A DNA stretch of 9,751 bases from Pseudomonadota bacterium (GTDB lineage Bacteria > Pseudomonadota > Gammaproteobacteria > Burkholderiales > Rhodocyclaceae). A program made the translations under genes and the position numbers. The notes under the pieces are model-generated. The model saw nothing but the letters and a program-made list of their open reading frames with translations. It ran no database searches and was not told the DNA's origin. Below, in pieces: positions 1 through 6,147 of the stretch (positions are counted from its first letter, which is position 1; every line of letters starts with the position of its first letter). The DNA lies in NCBI GenBank assembly GCA_009778425.1, contig WRJU01000191.1:1-9751 (forward strand), given 5' to 3'.

Positions 1-180
1 GCAATAATCCCGAGTTTCCAGGAAGTCCAATCTTCTCTCGCCGGTTTCAACTTTGCTTACATAGCTCTGAGGTTTACCGAGATGCTGCGCGAGTTGCACT
101 TGCGTAAAGCCTGAACGCATACGCATTTCCCGCAGCTTTTCGCGCAAGAGTGATTGAGAGGATGACCATGTGTAACTCAT
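1..180 (-). CDS. XRE-family HTH transcriptional regulator (partial, 3' end outside window)
   Basis: The reverse strand reads openly from an ATG at 180 to the window edge, giving the first 60 residues. Residues about 11-52 form a classic XRE/Cro-type helix-turn-helix: a first helix rich in Arg/Glu, then TQVQLAQHLGKPQSYVSKVE (26-45), with TGERRLD closing the domain. The GKPQSYVSKVE recognition-helix sequence is typical of small stand-alone XRE repressors. No convincing Shine-Dalgarno lies before this ATG. Internal ATGs at codons 19 and 21 would cut into helix 1, so the start at 180 is preferred. The gene is divergent from the lipoprotein at 273, and a perfect inverted repeat lies between them (201-235), which suggests it autoregulates and controls the lipoprotein. 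That role is inferred. The C-terminus is unseen, so any effector domain is unknown. Confidence 0.85.
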   Translation of the reverse strand, partial: MSYTWSSSQSLLREKLREMRMRSGFTQVQLAQHLGKPQSYVSKVETGERRLDFLETRDYC

Positions 181-189
181 GTTGACACA
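169..189. promoter_or_regulatory. Imperfect palindrome over the XRE start codon
   Basis: TGTGTAAC (169-176) and GTTGACACA (181-189) are inverted copies apart from one extra base, separated by TCAT. The site covers the regulator's start codon and the TTGACA -35 candidate of the plus-strand promoter. It could be a secondary binding site, but it is weaker than the perfect repeat at 201-235. Confidence 0.25.
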
Positions 190-210
190 CGGTAAGACTT
201 ATTTGAGAAT
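182..210 (+). promoter_or_regulatory. Candidate sigma70 promoter of the lipoprotein gene
   Basis: A perfect -35 hexamer TTGACA (182-187) is followed after 17 bp by GAGAAT (205-210), a 4-of-6 match to the -10 consensus. The -10 falls inside the left arm of the inverted repeat, so a bound repressor would block it. Because the repeat is symmetric, each strand also carries a weaker TTGAGA-16 bp-TATTCT pair within it. The plus-strand copy is at 203-208 and 225-230. Either could start the 273 gene, and the minus-strand copy could start the XRE gene. Confidence 0.45.
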
Positions 211-235
211 ATCCCATATCAGGATATTCTCAAAT
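201..235. promoter_or_regulatory. Perfect 14-bp inverted repeat, probable operator
   Basis: ATTTGAGAATATCC (201-214) and its exact reverse complement (222-235) flank a 7-bp spacer (215-221). The site is centred between the divergent XRE and lipoprotein genes and overlaps the predicted promoter elements on both strands. Spacing and symmetry suit a dimeric HTH repressor. It is not followed by a T-run, and it sits upstream of both genes rather than after one, so a terminator is unlikely. Confidence 0.6.
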
Positions 236-272
236 CCTGTTTTCTATATTTCGTCAATGACGGAGGGATTAA

Positions 273-776
273 ATGAGAAACTTTGTTGCTATCGCTATTG
301 TGTTGAGTGTTGCAGGATGCTTCTCTATGGAACCAAGAGTGCGGCTGGCAGAGGAAGATCGAGTTATTACCCAAGTCATCGAGGCGCCGGGTCATGCACA
401 AGCGCAGATATATGGTGCAACCGTACTGTGGATAGTCGAAAAATTCGAGTCGGCGAAATCGCTCGATTACGAAAATCGACAGGATGGAACACTCATTGTG
501 AAACGTGCACTTAACCTATGCAGGAGTAGTTATGAAGCCCAGTCTGGGAAGTGTAGAAGAGCGCCCTTCACAATGCGTTTCGAGGCCAAAGATAATAGAT
601 TTAAAATAACCTACACAGATATCCTTATTGTTTATCCTGCCCGTGGTCGTATTCGTTCATATAGTGAGCCGGTTGAGTATCAGGATCAGATGGACGAAAT
701 CAAACCACTCTTACTTAAGAATGGCCCAGAAATACTGGACAGAGTGAATAGAGGATCGAATTCGGATACTTGGTGA
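273..776 (+). CDS. Small lipoprotein of unknown function (DUF4468-like?)
   Basis: This is a 167-residue protein with a lipoprotein signal: basic MR start, hydrophobic stretch (4-14) and lipobox VAGC with the lipidated Cys at 16. Position +2 is Phe rather than Asp, which predicts outer-membrane sorting. The mature part is a mixed alpha/beta domain. Its segment ATVLWIVEKFESAKSLDYEN (49-68), followed by DGTLIVKR, loosely recalls the DUF4468 (TBP-like fold) pattern of a Trp-containing helix, a charged loop and a G-x-I-x-x strand. That is a resemblance from memory, not a demonstrated match. Cys83 and Cys94 could form a disulfide. The start is supported by GGAGGG at 262-267, 5 nt before the ATG. 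Codon use is AT-richer than in the rest of the window, which suggests recent acquisition. It is divergent from an XRE regulator and converges on ribD with a 23-bp gap lacking an obvious terminator. Confidence 0.8.
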   Translation: MRNFVAIAIVLSVAGCFSMEPRVRLAEEDRVITQVIEAPGHAQAQIYGATVLWIVEKFESAKSLDYENRQDGTLIVKRALNLCRSSYEAQSGKCRRAPFTMRFEAKDNRFKITYTDILIVYPARGRIRSYSEPVEYQDQMDEIKPLLLKNGPEILDRVNRGSNSDTW

Positions 777-799
777 GGGGGAAGAGCAAATACTTTCGC

Positions 800-1906
800 C
801 TACTTTGAATTGCCTATGGTATTCCGCGCAACCACCCGCAAATCCCCACCCACCCTCACACACTCCCGAATCTCAAACCTCACCGCCTCATCGAGCGCGG
901 TGAGGGCCGGGAGCTTGAAAATTCCGCGCGCGGCATTGCCGACGGCCAGGGGCGCGAGGTAAAGCAGAAGCTCATCTACATATCCGGCGGCAAGCAATGC
1001 GCCGTTGAGGGTGGCTCCGGCTTCCACATGGATTTCGTTGAGTTCGAGCTTTGCCAGTTCACGCATCAGAGCGTGGAGATCGACGCGCCCATCCGGTGAG
1101 GGCAGGGGAAGGATGCGGTGGCCGGACGCGGTGAGTTGTTGGGCGCGGGCTTCGTCGTTGTCGGCAGCGGTGACGATGAGCGTGGGCGCGCCCTGAAGGA
1201 TGCGGGCGGCAGGGGCGACTTCCAAACGGGGGTCGAGGAGGATACGCAGGGGTTGGCGTTCGCAGGGATGGTCGCGGACGGTGAGTTGCGGGTCGTCGGC
1301 CTTGACGGTCCCGATGCCGGTGAGGATGGCACAGGCGCGCGCGCGCCAGCGGTGGCCGTCTGCGCGGGCTTCCGGCCCGGTGATCCATTGGCTGACACCA
1401 TTTTCCAGCGCGGTTTTGCCGTCGAGGGTGGCGGCAACCTTGAGCCGCAGCCAGGGACGATTGCGCGTCATGCGCGAGATGAATCCGATGTTGAGTTCTC
1501 GCGCTTCGTCGGCGAGAAGGCCGCAGTCGACCTCGATACCTGCGGCACGCAACTTGTCCAGCCCTCGTCCGGCTACTTGGGGATTGGGGTCTTCCATCGC
1601 AACGACGACGCGCGACAAGCCTGCGGCGATGAGGGCGTCGGCGCAGGGCGGGGTACGGCCAAAATGGGAACACGGCTCCAGCGTGACGTAGGCTGTCGCG
1701 CTGCGCGTGGGCTCAAAGGCAGCGGCCAAGGCCAGTATTTCGGCATGCGGTTCGCCCGCGCGATGATGCCAGCCTTCGCCGACGATTGCGCCGTCACGCA
1801 CGATTACGCAGCCTACCCGTGGGTTGGGCGTGGTCGTGGCGAGTCCCTGTTCGGCGAGCGCGAGCGCGCGCGCCATCGCATCGCGGTCAGCCGTCGAAAA
1901 GCTCAT
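800..1906 (-). CDS. ribD: Bifunctional riboflavin biosynthesis protein RibD (deaminase/reductase)
   Basis: RibD catalyses the second and third steps of riboflavin synthesis in the cytoplasm: deamination of diaminohydroxyphosphoribosylaminopyrimidine, then NADPH-dependent reduction of the ribose side chain. The N-terminal cytidine-deaminase-like domain (about 8-145) shows the zinc site and catalytic Glu as HAE (54-56) and PCSHFGRTPPC (78-88, with Cys79 and Cys88). The C-terminal reductase domain (about 150-360) shows KVAATLDGK (156-164), SQWITGPEAR (172-181) and GTVKADDPQL (199-208). The 368-residue length matches the family. An in-frame upstream ATG at 2023 would add 39 residues lying inside nrdR in another frame and unlike RibD. 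The ATG at 1906 is therefore chosen, overlapping nrdR by 20 bp and implying translational coupling. No ribE/ribBA/ribH follows; the next gene is the convergent lipoprotein. Confidence 0.96.
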   Translation of the reverse strand: MSFSTADRDAMARALALAEQGLATTTPNPRVGCVIVRDGAIVGEGWHHRAGEPHAEILALAAAFEPTRSATAYVTLEPCSHFGRTPPCADALIAAGLSRVVVAMEDPNPQVAGRGLDKLRAAGIEVDCGLLADEARELNIGFISRMTRNRPWLRLKVAATLDGKTALENGVSQWITGPEARADGHRWRARACAILTGIGTVKADDPQLTVRDHPCERQPLRILLDPRLEVAPAARILQGAPTLIVTAADNDEARAQQLTASGHRILPLPSPDGRVDLHALMRELAKLELNEIHVEAGATLNGALLAAGYVDELLLYLAPLAVGNAARGIFKLPALTALDEAVRFEIRECVRVGGDLRVVARNTIGNSK

Positions 1907-2402
1907 GTTCCGGCGTGTCGGGCAAATCGGTTTCGCGGCGGCGAGGGCGGGGCTGCGGCTGCACTTCGCGGACGAGGCTGGAAAAATCGTCGGCGTCGGC
2001 AAAGTTGCGATAGACCGAGGCAAAGCGGATGTAGGCGACCTTGTCGAGTTTCTTGAGCTCTTTCATCACCAGGTCGCCAACCTGGGCGCTCGGAATTTCG
2101 GTTTCGCCGACAGCGAGCAACTTCGCCTCGATGCGGTCGACGGCAGCCTCAAGCAACTCGGTCGTCACCGGTCGCTTGCGTAGGGCCAACTGCATGCTGG
2201 CGAGGAGCTTGTCGCGTTCGTATTCGCTGCGGTTGCCGTTGCGCTTGACGATGTGCGGCATCTTGAGGTCGATGCGCTCGTAGGTGGTGAAACGTTTGTC
2301 GCAACGCGGGCAACGACGGCGACGGCGCACGATGTCGCCGTCGTCGTTTTCGCGGGAGTCGGTGACCTGGGTGTTGGGATCACCGCAAAACGGGCATTTC
2401 AC
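1887..2402 (-). CDS. nrdR: Transcriptional repressor NrdR
   Basis: NrdR is the zinc-ribbon/ATP-cone repressor of ribonucleotide reductase genes, sensing ATP/dATP. The zinc ribbon is complete, with Cys3, Cys6, Cys31 and Cys34 (CPFC and CPRC) and the Arg-rich stretch RRRRR (26-30) before the second pair. The ATP-cone spans about 49-139, from VKRNGNRSEYERDKL (52-66) to KVAYIRFASVYRNF (121-134). At 171 residues it is slightly longer than the usual ~150-160, with a Pro/Arg-rich tail (149-157) and an acidic end. Translation starts at a GTG (2402-2400), fixed by the conserved KCPFC N-terminus. No good Shine-Dalgarno precedes it, and the ten bases of the start are duplicated immediately upstream. It lies 30 bp after glyA and overlaps ribD, so it is the middle gene of an operon. 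The glyA-nrdR-ribD order is common in betaproteobacteria. Confidence 0.97.
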   Translation of the reverse strand: MKCPFCGDPNTQVTDSRENDDGDIVRRRRRCPRCDKRFTTYERIDLKMPHIVKRNGNRSEYERDKLLASMQLALRKRPVTTELLEAAVDRIEAKLLAVGETEIPSAQVGDLVMKELKKLDKVAYIRFASVYRNFADADDFSSLVREVQPQPRPRRRETDLPDTPEHELFDG

Positions 2403-2412
2403 GGCATTTCAC
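2393..2412 (-). repeat. 10-bp tandem duplication at the nrdR start
   Basis: The minus strand reads GTGAAATGCC twice in a row (2412-2403 and 2402-2393). The second copy contains the nrdR GTG start codon. The first copy's GTG is out of frame by one base. Imperfect copies of TGCCCGTTTGCG also flank the pair, in the glyA-nrdR gap and in the nrdR coding start. This looks like a small local duplication. Confidence 0.8.
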
Positions 2413-2432
2413 TGCGCAAACGGGCAGAAAAC

Positions 2433-3683
2433 CTATTTGCCATACACCGGGAAACGCGCGCAGAGCGCCGCGACCTCTGTGCGCACTCTTTTGATGACCG
2501 TTTCGTCCTCTGGCGCGTCGAGCACATCGGCAAGCAAGTGGGCGGTTTTTTCCGCTTCGATCTCGGTAAAGCCGCGCGTAGTCATCGCAGGCGAGCCGAT
2601 GCGGATGCCCGAGGTGACGAACGGGGTTTGCGGGTCTTTCGGAATGGCGTTTTTGTTGACGGTGATGTGCGCCTGACCCAATACCGCTTCGGCAGCCTTG
2701 CCGGTGATGTTTTTCGCGCGAAGGTCGACGAGGAAAACGTGACTCTCCGTCCGACCCGAGACGATGCGCAAGCCCCGTTCTGCACTGAGTACGCGCGCCA
2801 TGACGCGGGCGTTGGCAATGACCTGTTCCTGGTAGTGACGGAACGCGGGCGTGGCCGCTTCCTTGAAACATGCCGCCTTGGCGGCGATGACGTGCATCAG
2901 CGGGCCGCCTTGCAGGCCGGGGAAAACTGCGGAATTGATGGCCTTTTCGTGCTCGGCGCGCATCAGGATTGCGCCGCCGCGCGGGCCGCGCAGGGTTTTA
3001 TGGGTGGTGGTGGTCACTACGTCGGCATGCGGCACAGGGTTGGGATAGAACCCGGCGGCGACAAGCCCGGCGTAATGCGCCATATCTACCCAGAAAATCG
3101 CGCCGATTTCCTTCGCCACCTTCGCAAAGCGCGCCCAGTCGATTTTCAGCGAATAGGCGGACGCGCCCGCGATGATGATCTTCGGTTTGTGTTGATGTGC
3201 CAGCGCTTCCATTGCCGCGTAGTCGATGGCTTCCTTTGCGTCAAGCCCGTAGGCGACGACGTTGAACCATTTGCCGGACATGTTGAGCGGCATGCCGTGG
3301 GTGAGGTGCCCGCCTTCGGCCAGACTCATGCCCATGATGGTGTCGCCCGGTTTGGCAAAGGCCATCAGTACCGCCTGATTGGCTTGCGAACCGGAGTTCG
3401 GCTGCACATTGGCGGCTTGTGCGCCGAAAAGCGCCTTCAGCCGGTCGATGGCGATCTGCTCAACCACGTCGACATGCTCGCAACCGCCGTAATAACGCTT
3501 GCCGGGATAACCCTCTGCATATTTGTTGGTGAGTTGCGACCCCTGCGCCTCCATGACCGCGTGGGAGACGTAGTTTTCGGAAGCGATCAGTTCGATGTGG
3601 TCTTCCTGACGGCGGTTTTCGGCCTGTACGACGGCCCACAATTCAGGGTCGGTCTTGGCGAGCGTGTTTTGTGTGGAGAACAT
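2433..3683 (-). CDS. glyA: Serine hydroxymethyltransferase
   Basis: GlyA is a cytoplasmic PLP enzyme that interconverts serine and glycine with transfer of a one-carbon unit to tetrahydrofolate. The 416-residue length is standard. Diagnostic motifs are ELIASENYVS (31-40), NKYAEGYPGKRYYGG (53-67), NSGSQANQAV (96-105) and WVDMAHYAGLVAAG (198-211). The PLP-lysine motif TTTTHKTLRGPRGG places the Schiff-base lysine at 229, the same number as in E. coli. The ATG at 3683 begins directly after the divergent-promoter gap. Only a weak purine-rich site (AGAGA) precedes it. It is the first gene of the glyA-nrdR-ribD operon. No glycine riboswitch-like structure fits in the 68-bp upstream gap. A long plus-strand open frame opposite this gene is a codon-bias shadow. 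Confidence 0.99.
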   Translation of the reverse strand: MFSTQNTLAKTDPELWAVVQAENRRQEDHIELIASENYVSHAVMEAQGSQLTNKYAEGYPGKRYYGGCEHVDVVEQIAIDRLKALFGAQAANVQPNSGSQANQAVLMAFAKPGDTIMGMSLAEGGHLTHGMPLNMSGKWFNVVAYGLDAKEAIDYAAMEALAHQHKPKIIIAGASAYSLKIDWARFAKVAKEIGAIFWVDMAHYAGLVAAGFYPNPVPHADVVTTTTHKTLRGPRGGAILMRAEHEKAINSAVFPGLQGGPLMHVIAAKAACFKEAATPAFRHYQEQVIANARVMARVLSAERGLRIVSGRTESHVFLVDLRAKNITGKAAEAVLGQAHITVNKNAIPKDPQTPFVTSGIRIGSPAMTTRGFTEIEAEKTAHLLADVLDAPEDETVIKRVRTEVAALCARFPVYGK

Positions 3684-3722
3684 GGAGAATCTCTATAGAT
3701 TGTAGATTGGAAGCAAACGGCA

Positions 3723-3750
3723 ATTATACTTATGCTTTTAACACCGTCAC
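3723..3750 (-). promoter_or_regulatory. Candidate sigma70 promoter of the glyA operon
   Basis: On the minus strand a perfect TATAAT (3728-3723) lies 16 bp downstream of GTGACG (3750-3745), a 4-of-6 match to the -35 consensus. It would give a leader of about 33 nt before the glyA ATG. On the plus strand the same bases contain TATACT (3725-3730), a possible -10 for pheA. Its -35 is poor, so divergent transcription from overlapping boxes is possible but less sure. Confidence 0.55.
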
Positions 3751-3751
3751 C

Positions 3752-4837
3752 ATGAATTCAACTCTACATACCGAACTTTCCGGCTTGCGCGCGGAAATCG
3801 ACAGCATCGACCATCAGATGCTCGATCTCCTGAACCGCCGCGCCCGCTGTGCGCAGGAAGTCGGCAAAATCAAATCGCGTCATGGCGAGGCGGGTTTCCC
3901 GTACCGTCCCGAGCGCGAGGCGCAGGTCCTGCGCCGGATTGCCGAACTTAACCCCGGCCCTCTCCCTGAAGGCGCGGTACGGCAGATTTTCCGTGAAGTG
4001 ATGTCGGCTTGCCTCGCGCTGGAACTGCCGCTCAAAGTGGCCTATCTCGGCCCGGCGGGGACGTTCTCCGAGAGCGCCAGCCGCCGCCATTTCGGTTCCG
4101 CGCCGACCTTCCTGCCGCAAGCCTCCATCGACGAAGTTTTTCGCGCTGTGGAATCGAAACACGCGCACTACGGCGTCGTGCCGGTCGAGAATTCGAGCGA
4201 GGGCGCGGTCGGCAGTACGCTCGACCTGTTGCTCGCGCATTCGCTCCAGCTTTGCGGCGAAGTGCGCTTGCGCATTCATCATCATCTGCTCTCGAAAGCC
4301 CCGGAAATCGGTGTGCTGCGCAGGCTTTATTCGCATGCGCAATCGCTGGCCCAATGCCATGAATGGCTCAATGGCAACCTCGCCCGCTTGCCGAGGGTGC
4401 CGGTGGCGAGCAATGCCGAAGCGGCGCGCATGGCAGCGGAAGACCCGGAATCCTGCGCCATTGCCGGGGAGGCGGCGGCGGAACTTTACGGGCTCGGCAA
4501 ACTCGCCACGAATATCGAAGACGACCCCGGCAATTCGACCCGCTTTCTCGTCATATCCCATCACGGCGTCAACCCTTCCGGTCAGGACAAAACCTCGCTA
4601 GTGTGCTCCGCCCCCAATCGTCCGGGAGCCGTGTTCGACTTGCTGGAGCCCCTTGCGCGTCACGGCGTCGACATGTCGCGCCTGCAATCGCGCCCCGCGC
4701 CCGGCGGAATGTGGGAATATGTGTTCTATATCGACCTCATCGGCCATCGGGACGACGCGCCGGTGGCGGCTGCGCTCGTGGAGTTGGGGGAGCGGGCCGG
4801 TTTCCTCAAGATATTGGGATCGTATCCCGCTGCCTGA
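3752..4837 (+). CDS. pheA: Bifunctional chorismate mutase / prephenate dehydratase (P-protein)
   Basis: This cytoplasmic enzyme converts chorismate to prephenate and then to phenylpyruvate, the committed branch to phenylalanine. The 361 residues contain three domains in the usual order. The AroQ chorismate mutase is at about 8-90 (LRAEIDSIDHQMLDLLNRR). Prephenate dehydratase is at about 94-272 (YLGPAGTFSESA at 98-109, VPVENSSEGAVGST at 143-156, NSTRFLVI at 261-268). A C-terminal ACT regulatory domain is at about 281-358, with RPGAVFDLLEPL and QSRPAPGGMWEYVFYID; the common ESRP motif reads QSRP here. The ACT domain predicts feedback inhibition by phenylalanine. The ATG at 3752 is chosen because an in-frame ATG at 3671 would overlap glyA and add residues unlike the family. 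No clear Shine-Dalgarno precedes 3752. It is the first gene of pheA-hisC-tyrA, and serC, often upstream in related bacteria, is replaced by divergent glyA. Confidence 0.97.
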   Translation: MNSTLHTELSGLRAEIDSIDHQMLDLLNRRARCAQEVGKIKSRHGEAGFPYRPEREAQVLRRIAELNPGPLPEGAVRQIFREVMSACLALELPLKVAYLGPAGTFSESASRRHFGSAPTFLPQASIDEVFRAVESKHAHYGVVPVENSSEGAVGSTLDLLLAHSLQLCGEVRLRIHHHLLSKAPEIGVLRRLYSHAQSLAQCHEWLNGNLARLPRVPVASNAEAARMAAEDPESCAIAGEAAAELYGLGKLATNIEDDPGNSTRFLVISHHGVNPSGQDKTSLVCSAPNRPGAVFDLLEPLARHGVDMSRLQSRPAPGGMWEYVFYIDLIGHRDDAPVAAALVELGERAGFLKILGSYPAA

Positions 4838-4872
4838 TGAACGCCGAACTCAAACAACCAGGAACCCAACCA

Positions 4873-5976
4873 ATGAGTGTCTGCATCGCAAACTGCGCCC
4901 CTGCCTATGTCCGTTCCCTGTCGCCATACCAGCCGGGCAAGCCCGTTTCCGAACTGGCGCGCGAAACCGGCATCCCCGAATCGGAAATCGTCAAGCTCGC
5001 GTCCAATGAAAATCCGTTTGGGATGAGTCCGAAAGCCAGGGCGGCGGCGATTGCCGCGCTGGAAGACGCCGCTCGCTACCCGGACGGCAACGCCTTCGCG
5101 CTCAAGGCGGCGCTGGCTCGGAAATACGGCGTGGATATGGCGCAACTGGTGATTGGAAACGGTTCCAACGATGTGCTCGAAATCGCCACTCAGGCGTTTC
5201 TTTCGCCCGGCGCGTCGGCGGTTTTTGCCCAATATTCATTCGCAGTCTATCCCCTGGCGACGATTGCGCGCGGCGCGCGCTGCATCCAGGTTCCGGCCAG
5301 AAACTACGGCCATGACCTCGACGCGATGCTCTCAGCCATCGACAAGACCACCCGTATCGTCTTCATCGCCAATCCCAACAATCCCACGGGGACTTTCCTG
5401 CCGGGCAACGAAATCGAAGCCTTCATCACCCGCGTGCCGCAGGATGTGCTGGTGGTGCTCGATGAGGCGTATACCGAATTTTTGCCGGCTGAGGCGCGCT
5501 ACGACTCTATCGCCTGGGTGGCGCGTTTTTCCAACCTGCTGGTTTCCCGCACACTCTGCAAGGCTTACGGGCTGGCGGGGTTGCGCCTCGGGTATGGTGT
5601 CGCGCATCCGGAAGTCGCCGATCTCATGAACCGGGTGCGGCAACCCTTCAATGCTTCCACTGTGGCGCAGGCCGCCGCCGTGGTCGCGCTCGAAGACCAG
5701 AATTTTGTCGAAGCCGTTGCCGAAAACAACCGCCAGGGCATGGCTCAATTGACGGTGGCCTTTGCCGAATTGGGACTGGAATGGATACCTTCCTTCGGCA
5801 ATTTCGTCACCGTCCGGGTCGGCGATGCCGCCCGAATCGACCAATCCCTGCTTGCGCAGGGGGTTATCGTGCGCCCCATCGCCGGTTACGGCATGCCGGA
5901 ATGGTTGCGCGTCTCCATTGGTTTGCCGGAAGAAAACGCGCGCTTCATCGCGGCATTGCGGCAGGCCTTGGCCTGA
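4873..5976 (+). CDS. hisC: Histidinol-phosphate aminotransferase family enzyme (HisC)
   Basis: This is a fold-type I PLP aminotransferase, 367 residues from this start. HisC transaminates imidazole-acetol phosphate in histidine synthesis. Copies linked to pheA/tyrA may also transaminate phenylpyruvate and 4-hydroxyphenylpyruvate, which is an inference from context. Visible motifs are PYQPGKPVSELARE (18-31), KLASNENPFG (41-50), GNGSND (95-100), NPNNPTG (167-173), LDEAYTEF (196-203) and SRTLCKAYGLAGLRLGYG (225-242), with the PLP lysine at 230. The substrate-carboxylate arginine is probably 346 in PEWLRVSIG. Two starts are possible. ATG 4873 has AGGA at 4860-4863, 9 nt upstream. ATG 4837 overlaps the pheA stop as TGATG and would add 12 residues (MNAELKQPGTQP). 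The later start is preferred because family similarity begins around APAYVR. Either way it is coupled to pheA. Confidence 0.93.
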   Translation: MSVCIANCAPAYVRSLSPYQPGKPVSELARETGIPESEIVKLASNENPFGMSPKARAAAIAALEDAARYPDGNAFALKAALARKYGVDMAQLVIGNGSNDVLEIATQAFLSPGASAVFAQYSFAVYPLATIARGARCIQVPARNYGHDLDAMLSAIDKTTRIVFIANPNNPTGTFLPGNEIEAFITRVPQDVLVVLDEAYTEFLPAEARYDSIAWVARFSNLLVSRTLCKAYGLAGLRLGYGVAHPEVADLMNRVRQPFNASTVAQAAAVVALEDQNFVEAVAENNRQGMAQLTVAFAELGLEWIPSFGNFVTVRVGDAARIDQSLLAQGVIVRPIAGYGMPEWLRVSIGLPEENARFIAALRQALA

Positions 5977-5982
5977 ATACGT

Positions 5983-6100
5983 GTCTCGCGCAATCTCCGC
6001 CATTTATGGCGGAGTCAAGCGAGACAAAGCGTAACTGGGAGCCGAAGGCTCACCAAAACTGTATCGAGGAATCCCCTGCCTTCAGGCAGGGGTGACTCAA
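5983..6100 (+). mobile_element. Solo IS200/IS605-like right end (omega-RNA 3' scaffold remnant)
   Basis: This 118-bp stretch between hisC and tyrA holds three plus-strand stem-loops. The first is a two-part stem, GTCTCGC/GCGAGAC outside (5983-5989/6019-6025) and CTCCGCCAT/ATGGCGGAG inside (5995-6003/6006-6014). The second is GAGCC-GAA-GGCTC (6039-6051). The third is CCCCTGCC-TTCA-GGCAGGGG (6073-6092), followed by GTGACTCAA ending in TCAA at 6100. The order, the GAGGAATCCCC lead-in to the last hairpin and the terminal TCAA resemble right ends of tnpB-bearing IS200/IS605 elements, where this region is also the 3' end of the omega RNA. One frame through it ends EESPAFRQG-stop at 6095, like the C-terminal tails of such TnpB proteins. 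No tnpA, tnpB or clear left end is present, so it is a remnant or MITE-like derivative. The family match is from memory and not searched. Confidence 0.55.
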
Positions 6101-6111
6101 AAGGGAGAAAA

Positions 6112-6147
6112 ATGAGAAAAACAGGGGAGGGGTGGTCATGGCCTTGA
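6112..6147 (+). other. Possible 11-codon ORF overlapping the tyrA start
   Basis: ATG at 6112 follows GGGAG (6103-6107) and reads MRKTGEGWSWP before a TGA at 6145-6147, just inside tyrA. The start site is plausible, but nothing shows that it is translated. It lies immediately after the IS605-like right end and contains two Trp codons. It could couple translation into tyrA or be chance. Confidence 0.2.
6126..6130 (+). promoter_or_regulatory. tyrA ribosome binding site that decides the start
   Basis: GGAGG (6126-6130) lies 7 nt before ATG 6138. An in-frame GTG at 6132 would be only 1 nt from it, too close to be used. Confidence 0.7.

Noticed and set aside
201..235. Reading the perfect inverted repeat as a transcription terminator
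   Set aside because: It lies upstream of both divergent genes, is AT-rich and has no trailing T-run; an operator fits better.
1907..2023. N-terminal extension of RibD to the ATG at 2023
   Set aside because: The extra 39 residues overlap nrdR in another frame, are unlike RibD, and family similarity starts right after the ATG at 1906.
1118..2056. Plus-strand 312-codon open frame opposite ribD
   Set aside because: Antisense shadow of ribD/nrdR with Gly/Arg/Ala-rich low-information sequence.
2253..3698. Plus-strand 481-codon open frame opposite glyA
   Set aside because: It lies wholly antisense to well-conserved glyA and nrdR, has no domain-like features or ribosome site, and is explained by high-GC codon bias.
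5983..6100. CRISPR repeat or tRNA in the hisC-tyrA gap
   Set aside because: No repeat-spacer periodicity and no cloverleaf or CCA end; the stem-loops match an IS605-like right end better.
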